From NCBI GenBank assembly GCA_013398015.1, contig VZRR01012752.1, positions 2,127,680 through 2,191,679 on the forward strand: a DNA stretch of 64,000 nucleotides. The letters are read 5' to 3'. Numbering within the stretch: position 1 is the stretch's first letter; each line of letters begins with the position of its first letter. The DNA comes from Oreocharis arfaki. Its lineage: Eukaryota > Chordata > Aves > Passeriformes > Paramythiidae. Below the pieces are notes generated by a model, which was not told the origin of the DNA, ran no database searches, and saw only the letters and a program-made list of their open reading frames with translations. This document shows positions 25,177-35,964 of this stretch, in pieces. The position numbers and the translations under genes are program-made.

Positions 25177-25483
25177 NNNNNNNNNNNNNNNNNNNNNNNN
25201 NNNNNNNNNNNNNNNNNNNNNNNNNNNNNNNNNNNNNNNNNNNNNNNNNNNNNNNNNNNNNNNNNNNNNNNNNNNNNNNNNNNNNNNNNNNNNNNNNNNN
25301 NNNNNNNNNNNNNNNNNNNNNNNNNNNNNNNNNNNNNNNNNNNNNNNNNNNNNNNNNNNNNNNNNNNNNNNNNNNNNNNNNNNNNNNNNNNNNNNNNNNN
25401 NNNNNNNNNNNNNNNNNNNNNNNNNNNNNNNNNNNNNNNNNNNNNNNNNNNNNNNNNNNNNNNNNNNNNNNNNNNNNNNNNNN
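25177..25483. other. Assembly gap (307 N)
   Basis: A run of N replaces the GC-richest part of the CpG island. It hides the NBEA start codon, the first residues and at least part of the 5'UTR. Whether 307 is the true size cannot be told. Confidence 1.
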
Positions 25484-25570
25484 CCGCGGGCCGCCGCCCT
25501 CGCTCTCGGGGAGATCTCGCACGGCCGCCCGAAGGGGCAGGGTGGAGCCCCTCGTGCGCCCGCCCCAGGG

Positions 25571-25583
25571 CGCCCCCTGCGGG
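25571..25583 (-). promoter_or_regulatory. CTCF-like motif upstream of NBEA exon 1
   Basis: CGCCCCCTGCGGG matches 12 of 13 positions of the reverse CTCF core (YGCCMYCTRSTGG). It sits in the promoter CpG island, on the upstream side of the gap. GC-rich DNA generates such matches easily, so this is only a candidate. Confidence 0.3.
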
Positions 25584-25771
25584 AGGGGCGGATGGCGCCG
25601 CCGCACCGCCGGCTGCAGGTGACGGGAGGTGCCGCCTCCTCGCCGCACCCAGGGCCCCGCGGGTCAGGGACCTGCGCTGCCCCCGGCCGGCTGGGCAGAG
25701 CCGTGTGGCGCTCCTCGGGCCGCTCCTGCACCTTCCAGCCTCCGTGCTGTCTGCCGTGCCTTTTCCGCCCT

Positions 25772-25975
25772 GGCCCCACGTTGTGTGTGAGGGAAGTGAC
25801 CGCGCACTGGAACAAATTGCCCGGGGAGGTGTCCGAGTCTCCCTCACTGGGGATATTCAAGTGTCTCTGTACAGTGCTGTGCAATGTGGTGTAGGATGGC
25901 CCTGCTTGCGCAGTGAGGTTGAACCACCGTGGTCTCTTTTGACCTGACACACTCTGTGATTTTGTGAAAATGTTT
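25772..25975 (+). repeat. CR1 LINE 3'-end fragment at CpG island edge
   Basis: The plus strand reads GTGACCGCGCACTGGAACAA, TTGCCCGGGGAGGTGTCCGA and GGGATATTCAAGTGTCTC, and ends GACCTGACACACTCTGTGAT TTTGTGAAA, the CR1 C-terminal codons and 3' tail. It is 5'-truncated to about 200 bp. It lies divergently from NBEA, about 600 bases from the visible part of coding exon 1. Confidence 0.92.
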
Positions 25976-28900
25976 GGGTAGAGACCTTTTGGGTGAATTT
26001 CCTTAGCAACTCCAGTCTTAGAGAGTGGTGGGGTTGGAGTGAGGGTGTCAGGGAGTGTGCCTTGCTCCTGAGCTGGGGTCCCTTTTGGCATGGGGAGGGA
26101 CAGGAGAAACCTTGGGGTCAGCCAGTCTGAGAACTCTTGTGCTGCTTGTTCAAGGAAAGGGATGTATTCCCAGAGTTCTTGTTAATCCTTGCAGTATTCT
26201 TGCTTAGTGGTGATCTTACATACAGCAATGTCCAATCAACAGCAGTTTTACCAAGCCCCTTGGTTGCAGTGATGCTCGTGGCAATGAGCATTTTTGTCAA
26301 GCCTCTCCAGTACTAGAGAAACAGAAGTACATCTGATGCTTTGAGGGTACTTAAATTACTTTAATAGTTGCTGTATGTGTTGAATAAAGTTGTGTATACT
26401 TGCTCTAGGTGTGCTGGGGTTAATCCATACCTGTTGAAAAAGACGTTCATAGTGACTCTCATCACAGTTTAATTTTACTACAAAGCTTGCCCCCTGGTCA
26501 TAGAATACTGTTCATCCTGACCTTCTGTAGCCCCAGGCTTGGGGTTTTGGCTGAATAGCTGGTCCTCCTTATATCCATCTTTAGATAATAAACTGCATAA
26601 ACACGATGAATCAGCAGAACTACATCAGTAAATCCTCCCAGATTACAGCAGCTGCTGTAAACTCCACCAAAAGAAAGAGAATACCTCAGCTCAGTACTAA
26701 GATGCATTTGCTCTATGTACTTGAAGATACAGTATGATACAGTTACTTTTTGGCAAAGTCCATAAGTGCTTGTCAGTATGTATAGCCTAGATACATAGAC
26801 ATGACTAAAACAGTGGTTAGCTGTGAAACATGGAACCAACATTATTTCAGAAAGTTTCAAAAGATGGGAAGAAAACCCAAAAGGTCATTTATGGGAGATA
26901 AGAGAGCACTAAGTTTTCTTGGAAGAAATTCCTCTACAATTTGCACCAGCCACAAGCAGTCATGTATGATTCATAATAAAGGTGTATTTTCGTTTTTCAT
27001 ATTCATGGAGGTGCCAAAGGTTCCATTCTCACCAGCCCCACAGCAGAACTAGCAAAGCTGAATACACACTCACTTAAGTGCTTTCAGGAATACATGACCT
27101 CTTTTGCGAAACTGAAACCTAAGCCTAGAATTCTGTAACAGTCACTAAAAGCTGTAACACCTTTAGGAGCTAACCCACGACAGTCAGTTCTCTTCATTAT
27201 TCTCACATCTGCATCGATATGGTGAGACATGTTGCTACAAATAGTATTGTTGGTTGAAAGCTTCATGTTGGCTGGTGGGTTGACTGGCTTCTTGTTCTGA
27301 TTCAACTCTTGGTTACTGCCTGTCCTTGCCAAATGGGTAGGAAGCTAAATTATAATTGCTTTTCTACTGGTAGGTATATTAAATTGGATCTCTATTGACT
27401 TACTGACTTTCACAAATCCTAAAATAACTTTGAAGCTTTGAGATCCATTGTTAAATATGCTTAAAATTTGTCAGTGACTGGTTCATCCTTGTGGTGGAAC
27501 AGATGAACTAATAGCCCATAACCACATAAATTTCTTTCTCTAGAAAAGCAGGATAACAAAATATGGTTTAATACATTTTATTTTCCATTCCACACTTCAT
27601 TCTACTATTCATGGAAGACTCCATCATTTGCCCATGTGCCCAACTGCTGCAGTAATTCCTGACTACAGCTGTTCCATATACAACTATCGGTGCATTCCTC
27701 TACATTGAATTTCTGATAAAGTTGCAATCCTGAGTTTCTTTAAAAGTTGTATTAGTCAAATCCTTTATTATATAATATCCAGTTTGAACTAGTTAACATT
27801 TCCACTGCTGAAATAATGTAATATACTATATATAGTATTAGGGGGGGGAAAGCATTAAAAGAAGGTTAATTCCCAACAATATGTTTAATAGGAGAGACTT
27901 CCTTTAGTTCTTAAACTCATATTTGGTTTTACAAATAAATTTTTACAAAATCATGTTCTCTTTATTTTTGTAAGCTGGAGCATTGTTAAGAAGTAGCTGT
28001 CTTCTCTAATCAACAGTGTTTGTTTTTGATGAGCAAATTTTCATTGAGGTGAGCCATTCATCAACTCATGTGAACATTATTGTAGCACTGTCACTCTGAA
28101 AGAAAAACAAATTTGAAACATTAATCTCAGCCCTTTAGTAATTGCAGCTCTGGTGTTCATTTGCTTCCATTCTAACACCTCATCAGACTGAAATTAAGGT
28201 AAGAGTACATGCACGAGAAATGCTATAGAACATGATTCATATCTTTCCTTTAAAAATATTGTTTGTCTCATCTTCTTGATATTGACATATTCATTCCAAA
28301 AACTGTGAATTTCTCAGTGACAATTTCATTCATGAGATGTTTAGCTGGATCTCAGTCCAGCAAGGTGCTCTGCAATAGCAAATCATAGTATTTGCATAAC
28401 TGTAGCCATTTTTAGGTCAGCATGCAATATCAGCCATTGACACAGGGCCAGACTAGGTGTGGCAGGAGTGAAAGGATGCTATGCACTTCATCCTTCACAA
28501 AAACAGGACTGATGACAGGATCTGATCCTGTCTCTTTCTGTACCTTTTACAACCCTTGCTCCCCACTGAAATGAGAGAAAACAATCCCTTTGCTTCCAGA
28601 GCATACTTTTCCCTCAGCCGTAATAGTTGACAGGAGGGAATTTTTTTCCTGTGATATTCTTCAGATTTTCTCAAATTCCATTCTCCATAAATGCCAGAAG
28701 GTGGTCTCAAACATAATATTAAAAAACAAAGAAAAAGAACTTTATCCATGTTCCCATGTTTGCCACAAGCAGATGGGTAAGAAAATAAAACTCAAAGTTT
28801 AAAGTTTTAGCTCAATTTTTATTTCAGTTCTAAAATAAATTCTAGCAATACTACTTCATTTTGGGGGTGAAAAGATTATGTAATCATTCAACTGTGAAAG

Positions 28901-29364
28901 CTTGAAAGAACATGCTTTAGAAGACAGACTCTTGGCTACAAAACATGGAACTATTTCAGTAAATAGGGACTGCTCTGTACAGGCATATATTTACACTGAC
29001 TCTTATAAAATAATGATTTTTTTAATAGTTGTTTTTTTTTTTAAATAATGAAATTATATAGATCAGAACTAAACCATGATTGAAATAAGAGAATTTTCAT
29101 TTGTCTGCCACTGTGGCATCAAAATACTGCTTGCTTTACTATGTCCATACGAGGACTCCTGTTGTGTTTAATTAGATTATTCTCATGAGTAAGGATAATG
29201 TGATTTGTTCCTGTGCCAGGATCAGGAAGTGCTATTAGCCCCTTTCTCTTGAAAACCAGGATTTCTTGTAAGTTTGGGAAAAAAAAAAAAACCCTGGCAA
29301 ATGTAAACAGAAAGGCCATCACAGCATCTAAATTTTCCCTGCTATGCGTATCGGTTGCCCCAAA
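25976..29364. other. Intergenic sequence upstream of NBEA, no gene
   Basis: This is T-rich unique-looking DNA. No repeat family, RNA gene or conserved coding frame is recognised. Short homopolymer runs occur (G8 near 27841, A13 near 29280). Confidence 0.65.
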
Positions 29365-29365
29365 T

Positions 29366-30240
29366 AGAATCATGGAATGGTTTGGGTTGAAAGGGACCTT
29401 AAAGTTCATTTACTTCCAAGCTTCTTCCATGGACACGGATACCACCCGCTACACCAGGTTGCCCAGAATCCCACCCAACCTGGCCTTGAACATTTCCAGG
29501 GATGGGGCATCCACAATTTCTCTGGGCAACCTGTTTCAGTGTCTCACCAGCCTCACAGTGGATTTCCTGCCTAACATCTAATCTAAACCTGCCCTCTTTC
29601 ATGTTAAAGCCATTCCGCCTTGTCCTATAATTGGATGCCCTTTTGAATTGTTCCTCTCTGGCCTTCCTGTAGGCCCCCTTAAGGTTCTGGAAGGTGCTAT
29701 AAGGTCTCTCTGGAGCTTTTTCTTCTCCAGGCTGAATGACCCCAACTCTCTCAGCCCGTTGTCATGGGAGAAGTGCTCCAGCCATTTGATCATCATCATG
29801 GTCCTCCTCTGGTCTTGCTCCAACAGATCCGTGTCTTTCTTGTGTTTGGGGAACCAGAGGTGGACACAGTCCTGCAGATGTGATCTCAACCGAGCAGAGT
29901 GGAGGCAGAGAGTCCTCTCCCTTGACCTGCTGGCCATGCTGCTTTGGACACAGCTCAGGATATGTTTGGCTTTCTGGGCTGTGAGTGCACATTGCTGGCT
30001 CATGTGCAACCTCTCATCCATCAGCACCCCCAAGCCCTTCTCCTCAGGGCTGTTCCCAATCCATTCTCTCCTCAGCCTGTATTTGTGCTTGGTATTGCCC
30101 TAAGTCAGGTGCAGGGCCTTGCACCTGGCCTTGTTGAACTTCACATGGTTAGCACAGGCCCACCTCTCAACCCTGTCAAGGTCCCTCTGGATGGCTTCCC
30201 CTCCCTCCAGCATGTCAGTCGCATCACACAGCTCAGAGGT
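29366..30240 (-). pseudogene. CR1 LINE, reverse orientation, relatively intact RT end
   Basis: Read on the minus strand this is about 870 bp of CR1 including the C-terminal third of the ORF2 reverse transcriptase. The minus frame at 29599-30033 stays open for 144 codons and contains typical CR1 segments such as MSQQCALTAQKAKHILSCVQ and LRELGSFSLEKKKLQRDLI. The 3' end (plus-strand left edge) begins ATAGAATCATGGAATGGTTT. The copy is truncated near 30240 at the CAGTCGCATCACACAGCTC block. The comparatively long open frame suggests a younger insertion than the 33-37 kb copies. It lacks the endonuclease and most of the RT domain, so it cannot move itself. Confidence 0.95.
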
Positions 30241-32180
30241 ATTTCATTCACTGTTTTTAACTTCCACATGGCAGGGTGCATTAAAGCAGAAGTAAAAAAA
30301 AAAAAAAGGTTAATTTTTTTGCTACTCTAACTGTAAATAACTTCTACATGCTTTTTCTATAATTTCTTACTTTAGTCTTGAAAGAGAGCAATATTAAAAA
30401 AGTACCTTGTGGGTATTTCTTGAGGCAAGTTGTTATACCTTGTGCAATTTCAGGAACACTGTAACAGACCTTCCATGTGAGATTCTCTACATTTCAATCA
30501 CAGTGAAGCAGATGAAGACAGTATGACTTCAATAAGTTATTTTGTTTCTGTTGCAATATGTCATCCAAATAATTTGGTTGAAATTTAAAAAAAATATAGT
30601 TATTATCTATAAGAAATTTATATTAATCTATATTAATCTCTCTGATTTTTACACACAGAGTACTAAAAATAAAATAGACATGTTTGTTCTTATGATTATA
30701 AATTCTACTGAGAAGAATTCATTAAACATAAGCTTTCAGAGTAAAAACAGGTAATAGTCTGAGAAGTAGTTGAACAGTAACCAGATCTACATAAAACAGA
30801 ACTTTTAAATGAGGATATATGTATTCAATTTTTCTTTTTTTTTTCTTAATTGCTTTTATTAGGGTATAATCATAGTAAAAGTTGCATAGATGTAAATAGT
30901 AGGATTTTTATGTTTTATTACAGAAAACATACAGCACAATTTGTTGCAGTAATGCATAGCTTAGGTTCTTGGCTTTGAAAGAGTTTATTCTCTGATTGTT
31001 TCACAAATCATGCTTTAAAACCATGAGTTTGAGCTGCTTATTCCAGTTGGACATTTTATTCTCATCTTTCTTATATTTTGCAAGAGTGACCATGACAACC
31101 TTTTTAGTAGTGAAATTAATACAATAATTTTTAGTATTGACATTATTATTATTATTAAATAAATTATTATGAAAGTCAATTATTAATATTGACCTCTTTG
31201 TTGGTTCTCCATAACTGATTTTTCCTTTCATTGATATTGATATCTTGACTCCTTGATCTGTAGATGCCTCAATCTATTTTGTTGGCTCTTGCGTAATGGG
31301 AATGTGGTAACATGAGGGCACATAAAGATTTATTTTCTAGACAACAGTTAGGATCATAAGAAAAGTCCTGCTGGTCTTCTCTCCTCCTCTTATGTTCCCA
31401 ACTCTTTGTCAAGCACTCTTTTTTTCATGCAGGATGTCACGCTGCCAGCTAACTTTAAGAATTATCATTCAATGATTATCACTGTGGCCAAGTCCCAGAG
31501 AAATCAGTCCATGCTGCCGTTGTTAGTCCAAGACACTTTTTGCAACTAGATTTTTCTGAGCTTTTTTAAGCATAAAATATTTTTAAAAATAAAAATTCCA
31601 AACTCTAATTAGGGTTAAAAACATGTAAATTATTGTTACTTCTGACATGCTGCTTTTAGTGTGTTTCTAGACAATAACTGATGATGGAAATTAACTTTTG
31701 GTGGAAACACTGCCATAATGCAATGAACTGATTGTTGCTATGAAACATATATTTGTTGAAGGAAAAGACCAAATTCATCAACAAATTATGTTTATTTTAT
31801 GTGCTCTGCATGCTTTCACTTTAGCTACTTGAAATCGAATAAACGCTTAGACAGAAAGGATGTTGGTCACGCACTTTGTCTATATGCTGCAGTATGAACA
31901 ACAATAGGAGACAAAAAGGGTCACAAGCTCTTGTATGTTATTAGAAACATTTTTTCAAACACATACCATTAAATTATACCTTTAAGGACTTCATATTTAT
32001 AATACACCAAAGAGGAGAGATCAACGGAAGGTTTAAAATTGATAGGCTAGTTTATCTCAACAAAGTATTTGCAACTGATGGCCTAATTTTATTATCAGGG
32101 AACACTCAACAGTTATTGATATATCATTGATATTATCAACAGAAACCTATAGTAACTATGAGTATTATTTGACATTATTT
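30241..32180. other. Intergenic AT-rich sequence, no gene
   Basis: This is very AT-rich DNA with a poly-A run (30294-30307), an ATT-rich patch (31140-31156) and small duplications such as TATATTAATC twice at 30620-30640. No gene or repeat family is recognised. Confidence 0.65.
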
Positions 32181-32184
32181 CACA

Positions 32185-32712
32185 CTCTACTCAGCACTTG
32201 TCAGGATGCAGCCAAAGTCCCATTCTAGGCACCACAATTCAAGAAAAATATGGACAGGCTGAAGAGGGTCCAAACCAGGGCTGCAAAGGTGATCACAGGC
32301 TGCAGAACACACCCTACAAGAAAAGGCTGAAGAAGTTACATATTTTCTCTGTGGAGAAGAGAATGCTCAGGGGGGACCTCATCACAGTATTCCAGTACTT
32401 AAAGAGCATCTACAAAGACAGAGACTCCTCCACAAGGAGTCACATGGAGGAGAGAAGTGGCAGTGGGTACAAGTTGTATTGGGAAAGTTGACATAGGAAA
32501 TAATTTTTTTTTCATTGAGAACACTCATTAGTTGGAACAACCCCCCGAGGGATGTAGTAGAATCCCCATCAGTAGAGGTTTTCTAGATGCAATCGCACAG
32601 GGTGCTAGATAATCTCATGTGGGCTCTCTTTCCCACAAAAGGCAGGACTAGATCATCTGTGGACATCCCAGTCAACCTGGGCTATTCTATGATTTAACGA
32701 TTCTATGATTAT
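32185..32712 (+). pseudogene. CR1 LINE, 3' 0.5 kb, plus strand
   Basis: The plus strand carries the end of CR1 ORF2 and the complete 3' tail. Blocks in order are ATGGACAGGCTGAAGAGGGT, AGAAAAGGCTGAAGAAG, CAGGGGGGACCTCATCACAG and GAACAACCCCCCGAGGGATG, ending at the diagnostic terminal octamers ATTCTATGATTTAACGATTCTATGATT (32684-32712, with one unit altered). Stops and indels break the reading frame. Confidence 0.95.
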
Positions 32713-33300
32713 CTTCCTGTTTTATGTATTTAGCTATTATATCTGTAACTCTGGAAATAGTTTACTAAAAAAACCCAACAAAACACCTAGGAAACATGTT
32801 TGTTATATTCCTGCAAAGCAACTGATTTCCGAAAAATTTTCTGAATGAAAATGCATGCAGGATTTATCCAAAGGAATTTATCTAGTTTTTTGTTTGCTTT
32901 CATTAAAATGAAAAGAAGGTGTTATTCAGGATAGTTTTTTTGTTTTCTGACATTACTGCCAAAAAAACCCCCAAAAACCACCACCATCAAAAAAAAGCCA
33001 TCTGTCACCTAGAAAAGAAAGAGCTATGAAACACCTCTTCCTCAATTTCCAAGCATTATTTATTTTTCCTTCCTTTAGGATTACCTTTCTAGATATTTTA
33101 TTGATAATGGCTTAATGATTTCCATCTATGACTGTAAAAGAAGGGATGTGATACCTGGGAAAAGGATGCATTTCTGGATATTTACAGTTTCACCAAGAAA
33201 GTAAATCAAAATTATTACCCTGTCATCAGAATCCCAATAGGGCTTAAAGTCATGATATTGTGTTAATTGTTCAGCATCTTTCCTGAGGTAGTGCTTAAAG
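32713..33300. other. Intergenic sequence, no gene
   Basis: This stretch holds unique-looking T-rich DNA with short A-rich stretches (near 32950-32996). Nothing else is recognised. Confidence 0.6.
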
Positions 33301-33419
33301 CTGGATTGGCTACTACAGCTGAGACATTGCAGTACTGTGTAGAGTGGAAAGATTATTTCTCATGCCTTGCAGATTACAACTTTTAAAGAAAAAAAGGCCA
33401 GTGTTGTTTGCTTTTATTG

Positions 33420-33885
33420 CTGCAACATGACATTTTTGACTGTTACTCTGCTTGTGATCCTCTGTTGTCCCTGAATCATGTTCTGCAAAATTACAAACAA
33501 GCTGGATGCGCCACATCCTGTATTTGTGCAATTTAGTATGTCTACTAAAAGTAATGCCCCCCACTTGTGTCTGTTCAGTAACATCCTGTTTTTCTCAGAC
33601 TATTCCTACAGTTGGTCAGGATCATTTTGAATTCTAATCTTGTCCTCCGATGTACACAGTTGCTTCCAGCCTAGTATTGTTTGCAGATTTAATAAGCACA
33701 CACTGCATTCCATCATTCAGATCATTAATGGCATTATTATATAGTATCAAACCTTGGTCACCCCTGCAGAAGCACACATGGCACCATTTTCTGTGTGGAC
33801 AGCGAGACATCGATATCTATTTTTCATTATAGTGAACAGTATTTACAGGCTTATTATAACCTCATAGTAAAAAATTACATACAGA
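33420..33885 (-). repeat. Ancient CR1-like LINE fragment
   Basis: The plus strand shows the reverse of an old CR1 subfamily: CACATCCTGTATTTGTGCAA, then the TCAGGATCATTTTGAATTCT block, TTGTCCTCCGATGTACACAG, then the TTTGCAGATTTAATAAGCAC and ATTCAGATCATTAATGGCAT blocks. Divergence is high. The match fades towards 33300 on the left and ends near 33885. It is separate from the next copy because the order of CR1 segments restarts at about 34080. Confidence 0.75.
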
Positions 33886-34079
33886 TCATGATTCCAAGTC
33901 TTGTTTTCAAAATACATTCTAAGACATTCCTAGAATCTGAGTTGAAAATGAGGTGCATGACATAGATTTAGGCTGTCCGAGTCCTTGGAAGTTGGCCTGA
34001 TCTAAATCTCCATTCTCTGACCTCTCCAATCCTCAGTACTGTGAGTAACTTAGGTTGCTGAAGAACTTTAATCCAGTCA

Positions 34080-34760
34080 AGTTTTGTATATCTTCAGAGT
34101 TGAAGTTTCTCTGGGAATCTTCTTCCAGTGTTAGGCCATACTCATTGTGACTTTCTTCTCCTTGTACTTATCAGGAATTTGCTCTCCTGCAATTTTTGTT
34201 CATTGCCTCTCCTATTTTCGCTGTGTATATCCAAGCAGCCTGGCTCCATCTACTCTGTTTCCAGCTAGTGCATAGTTTAAGACAGCAATTAGCTGTCACC
34301 CAGCTTTCTTTTATTACAAATGAACAAGCCCAGCACTCTCAACCTCTATTTGTATGTCATGTGCTCTCATTTCCTCGCTATCTTGATGGCCTCTGATGGA
34401 CTCAGCCAGTTTGTCAATGCGTTTGTTATACTGCAGACACCCAAACTTGACACAGCTCTCCAAATGTAATCTTGCAAGTGCCAGGGAGAAGAGAATCAGC
34501 ACTTCAACTAACCTGCTGGTTATGTTCTTACTAGTGCAACCCTATTTGTGTTTAAGCTTGCATTGCTGCAGAACTGCACTGCTTATTCGTACTAATCATG
34601 CTAAACCTAGGTTCCTTTCTACAGATCTGCATTCTGGATCATCAATCTCTGCCACTACAATATTATAACCCAGATGCAGGATTTTGCATTTGCCTTTGCT
34701 GAATTGTTTGAGATGCTGCCAGGTTCCTGAGCGCATTTTCCCCTTCTAGTAATTGGCTGA
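34080..34760 (-). repeat. Old CR1 LINE, 3' part (piece 1 of 3)
   Basis: This is the reverse of the C-terminal CR1 region. The order of segments is intact: TTCTCCTTGTACTTATCAGG, GCCTGGCTCCATCTACTCTG, then the antisense of the ALVRSHLE-type region (ACACAGCTCTCCAAATGTAA), and CCCAGATGCAGGATTTTGCA. It stops at about 34760, and the next CR1 segment in order resumes at about 35205. It is highly diverged with no usable ORF. Confidence 0.75.
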
Positions 34761-34764
34761 GCTA

Positions 34765-35204
34765 AGGAGTGTGGCTGGTTCAGTCTGAGGTCAGCTCCCT
34801 CATTGTAAGAGCTGTTGCAAAGCAAGACAGAAATGAGGGCATGCTCCTCCATTCCTTTGGGAACTGCTTTTTAGCAGAGGGTGTATTGCTGTACCCTGCC
34901 TGTGCTACATTGCTGTTGTGTAGCATCTACATCTGTGCCTGATATTGTACCTTCTTAATCCTGACCCTGGCACAGAGTCTTTGGTTTGACTTGGGGCCTA
35001 TCTAACATGGCATTGGACCTGCCTTGTGAGTGCAGACTTGCGCTACAGCTGTTTACTCAGACCTGACCCTGATCCAGATTTAATGACTCAGCCCTCTGGA
35101 TCCTTGTTAGTGAGGTCTGCCCCTGCCTGCCTTGCTGCCAGTTAGTTTTCCCTTGCTGGGCAGACAGCTCCTGTTGCTTCCTGCTCTACCTGTCAGTAAG
35201 TGTC
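34765..35204. repeat. Unclassified insert between CR1 pieces 1 and 2
   Basis: About 440 bp of CT-rich DNA splits the old CR1. It does not fit the CR1 order. It shares phrases with the second insert (35346-35960), for example ATCTGTGCCTGAT and GACCCTGATC, so both are probably pieces of one other interspersed element. I do not recognise its family, nor clear ends or a target duplication. Confidence 0.45.
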
Positions 35205-35345
35205 CCTGCCTCTTGAGGTCACTCCAAATGGAAGCCCAGGCCTCCACTTTATCGACTGCTCCTCTTGGTGACATCATTCACAAATGTGAAAGTGAACTCC
35301 ATCCTGTCATTCTGGTCTTTAATAAAGACAGCAGTAGTATCAGTG
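35205..35345 (-). repeat. Old CR1 LINE (piece 2 of 3)
   Basis: This short piece continues the antisense CR1 order: GGTCACTCCAAATGGAAGCC, CTCCTCTTGGTGACATCATT and GGTCTTTAATAAAGACAGCA, corresponding to the CR1 region that follows piece 1. It is flanked on both sides by non-CR1 inserts. Confidence 0.6.
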
Positions 35346-35960
35346 TGAAGGGCCTGAGAAAATCCTCCCTCCTGGAGGTCTGGATCCTTGGGATCAGGGT
35401 CAATGCAGTGGAGGGCCGTTCCCCTTCCTTTGATGTCCTGGGACAGAGTGCTCCCAGACAGCTCTGAAACAAGGCCTCAGAAAAGGCTGACCCACTTCTC
35501 TGGAGTGCTGCTCAGAGCTGCAGCTCAGCTGTTTGGCTCCTACCTGAGCTACAGCTCCCACTGCATTGCAGCCATATCTGTGCCTGATCATGAGCCCTGA
35601 GGGTCCAAATTTGGACCCTGATCTGTGCACTGTTTTTCTGGCTTGACCTGTTCCTCTTCACTACAGACTTGTCTTGTGATGACTGCACAATGTCTGATGC
35701 TGGATACCACAGCCAGACCCAATGTGCTTCATTTAGGTGCTGGTGGACTGGGTTCTTACTGTCCAGGCTCCTGCCCTGCTGCCTATGTTATAGTACTCCG
35801 CTCCTGGCTCACTCTTATTTGTGGGACAGTAGACTTTCACTGCTTCCTTACAATCACCCCAGGTATCTGCCCATCCTTGAGGTCTGCCACAATGGCCAGG
35901 TGGACTCCGATGTGCTGACCACAGCCAGGTCTGCATGCACTTTGTAGTCCACCCATCCAC
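35346..35960. repeat. Unclassified insert between CR1 pieces 2 and 3
   Basis: About 615 bp of CT-rich DNA interrupts the CR1. Phrases such as ATCTGTGCCTGATCATGAGC, GGACCCTGATCTGTGC and GTGGACTGGGTTCTTACTG resemble those of the first insert. Several open frames occur on both strands (35278-35960), as is common in GC-richer repeats, but none looks like a known protein. Confidence 0.45.
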
Positions 35961-35964
35961 TACC

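Larger units (their letters stand above)
24585..25765 (-). promoter_or_regulatory. NBEA: CpG island and promoter region of NBEA
   Basis: Base composition changes abruptly from AT-rich intron to very GC- and CpG-rich DNA at about 24585 and back at about 25765. The island covers the start of intron 1, coding exon 1, the gap and about 280 bases of upstream DNA. GC boxes (Sp1-type) are visible, for example GGGGCGGGG at 24914-24922 and GGGGCGG near 25585. No convincing TATA box is visible, as is usual for island promoters. The transcription start is not determinable because the 5'UTR is probably within or just beyond the gap. The island ends where a CR1 fragment begins. Confidence 0.85.

Noticed and set aside
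24725..26091. Several long open frames of 240-380 codons across the CpG island
   Set aside because: They are long only because the 307 N bases contain no stops and the flanks are GC-rich. Only the minus-strand frame encoding the NBEA N-terminus is real, and it ends at the exon 1 donor.
29599..30103. Overlapping open frames of 144 and 151 codons on both strands
   Set aside because: The minus-strand frame is the CR1 reverse-transcriptase C-terminus; the plus-strand frame is its shadow. Neither is a host gene.
35132..35960. Cluster of 64-111 codon open frames on both strands
   Set aside because: They fall in the unclassified repeat inserts and a CR1 piece, overlap each other in several frames and show no protein features.
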